Shown here piece after piece: positions 63,619-64,000 of a stretch of DNA of 64,000 nt. The translations under genes and the position numbers were made by a program. A model generated the notes under the pieces. The model saw only the letters and a list, made by a program, of their open reading frames with translations, did not search any database and had not been told where the DNA came from. Within the stretch, counting starts at the first letter, position 1. Each line of letters starts with the position of its first letter. Source of the DNA: Bacillus sp. 103mf (lineage in GTDB: Bacteria > Bacillota > Bacilli > Bacillales > Bacillaceae_G); NCBI RefSeq assembly GCF_900116295.1, contig NZ_FPAF01000004.1:248001-312000 (forward strand). Reading direction: 5' to 3'.

Positions 63619-64000
63619 ATGAGAAAAATAGGTTATGTACGAGTAAGTTCTGTAGATCAAAACCCGAAGCGGCAATTACAGAATACGGAAAAAATTAGGG
63701 TAAATATTATATATCAAGAAAAATTATCAGGGGCTACCCAAGATAGACCTGAACTTCAAAATATGTTAGGTGATCTTAAAGAAGGAGACATCATTTATGT
63801 GACAGATCTAACGCGAATTACTCGAAGTACAAGAGATTTATTTGAATTAGTTGATTACATAAAAAATAAACAAGCAAACTTAAAATCATTAAAAGATACT
63901 TGATTAGATTTATCTGAAGAAAATCCATATAGTCATTTCTTAATGACAGTAATGGGAGGAGTAAATCAATTAGAACGAGACTTAATCCGAATGCGTCAAC
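63619..64000 (+). pseudogene. Serine recombinase (Tn3-type resolvase) with in-frame stop, runs off window
   Basis: The protein begins MRKIGYVRVSSVDQNPKRQL with the catalytic Ser in RVSS, and continues IIYQEKLSGATQDRPEL and VTDLTRITRSTRDLFELVDY. After LKSLKDT a TGA at 63901-63903 interrupts the frame, then LDLSEENPYSHFLMTVMGGV and NQLERDLIRMRQ continue in the same frame. Relatives have Trp at this point (KDTWLDLS), so TGG to TGA is the likely change. The C-terminal DNA-binding part lies beyond the window. Confidence 0.92.

Noticed and set aside
1-64000. CRISPR arrays, tRNA or rRNA genes
   Set aside because: No regularly spaced identical repeats and no tRNA or rRNA-like conserved sequences were recognised on either strand by reading.

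Overview
The window reads as Bacillus cereus group DNA (B. cereus / B. thuringiensis type). It is AT-rich, has strong AGGAGG-type ribosome binding sites with many TTG and GTG starts, carries an alpha/beta-type small acid-soluble spore protein and two DUF4183 proteins (one with a short collagen-like Gly-Pro tract), and has the dense mix of GNAT acetyltransferases, drug exporters and Tn3-family debris usual in accessory chromosomal or plasmid-like regions of that group. Assignments rest on reading the sequence and on remembered family features; no database search was run.

Layout. 1-6.2 kb: end of an MFS exporter, a pentapeptide protein, a DinB/YfiT-like protein with a GNAT enzyme, a flavin monooxygenase-like protein, UppP and a GIY-YIG protein. 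6.4-10.8 kb: a proline block, with proB-proA behind a T-box leader (candidate Pro specifier) and a separate P5C reductase gene; proBA looks GC-richer than its surroundings. 11-18 kb: a methyltransferase, a GIY-YIG gene fragment, MepB, a DadA-like oxidase, a MerR-methyltransferase fusion beside an MFS exporter, and an internally deleted amidase. 18.3-26 kb: an orphan SecY, a DUF4097 protein, an ABC transporter divergent from a two-component system, a DUF975 protein, a duplicated fragment of the kinase gene, and a DUF421 protein. 26-36 kb: an AHSA1-ArsR pair with a readable operator and promoter, an SDR, a PH-domain protein, a tandem glycine riboswitch in front of an AGCS symporter, and a MoxR-DUF58-transglutaminase operon. 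36-50 kb: accessory enzymes (DHFR-like, DinB, isochorismatase-like, serine hydrolase, GNAT-pentapeptide fusion, AadK-like nucleotidyltransferase, two GNATs), a divergent MocR/EamA pair, a CMD/Lrp pair and DUF4183 proteins. 50-58 kb: AraC, MFS/TetR, a broken DUF3887-hydrolase, a SASP and an MGT-type glycosyltransferase. 58.3-64 kb: a Tn3 transposase remnant, a three-gene candidate pore-forming toxin operon, and a resolvase gene with an in-frame stop.

The two most unusual items follow. (1) 58842-63308 is an operon of a 353-aa XaxA/Cry6-like alpha-helical protein, a ~765-aa protein with beta-alpha-beta layout and a central hydrophobic segment, and a 287-aa protein that shares both ends of the 353-aa one but lacks its hydrophobic segment. 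It lies between Tn3-family transposase and resolvase remnants. (2) 43102-43868 is a 767-bp non-autonomous Tn3-type element: a 38-bp GGGG...TAAG end, a degenerate inverted copy, and a CTAAA duplication on both sides, carrying one GNAT acetyltransferase gene.

Other themes are gene decay (amidase, kinase fragment, GIY-YIG fragment, DUF3887-hydrolase, resolvase), dispersed intergenic repeats, and regulator/exporter pairs with visible palindromic operators.
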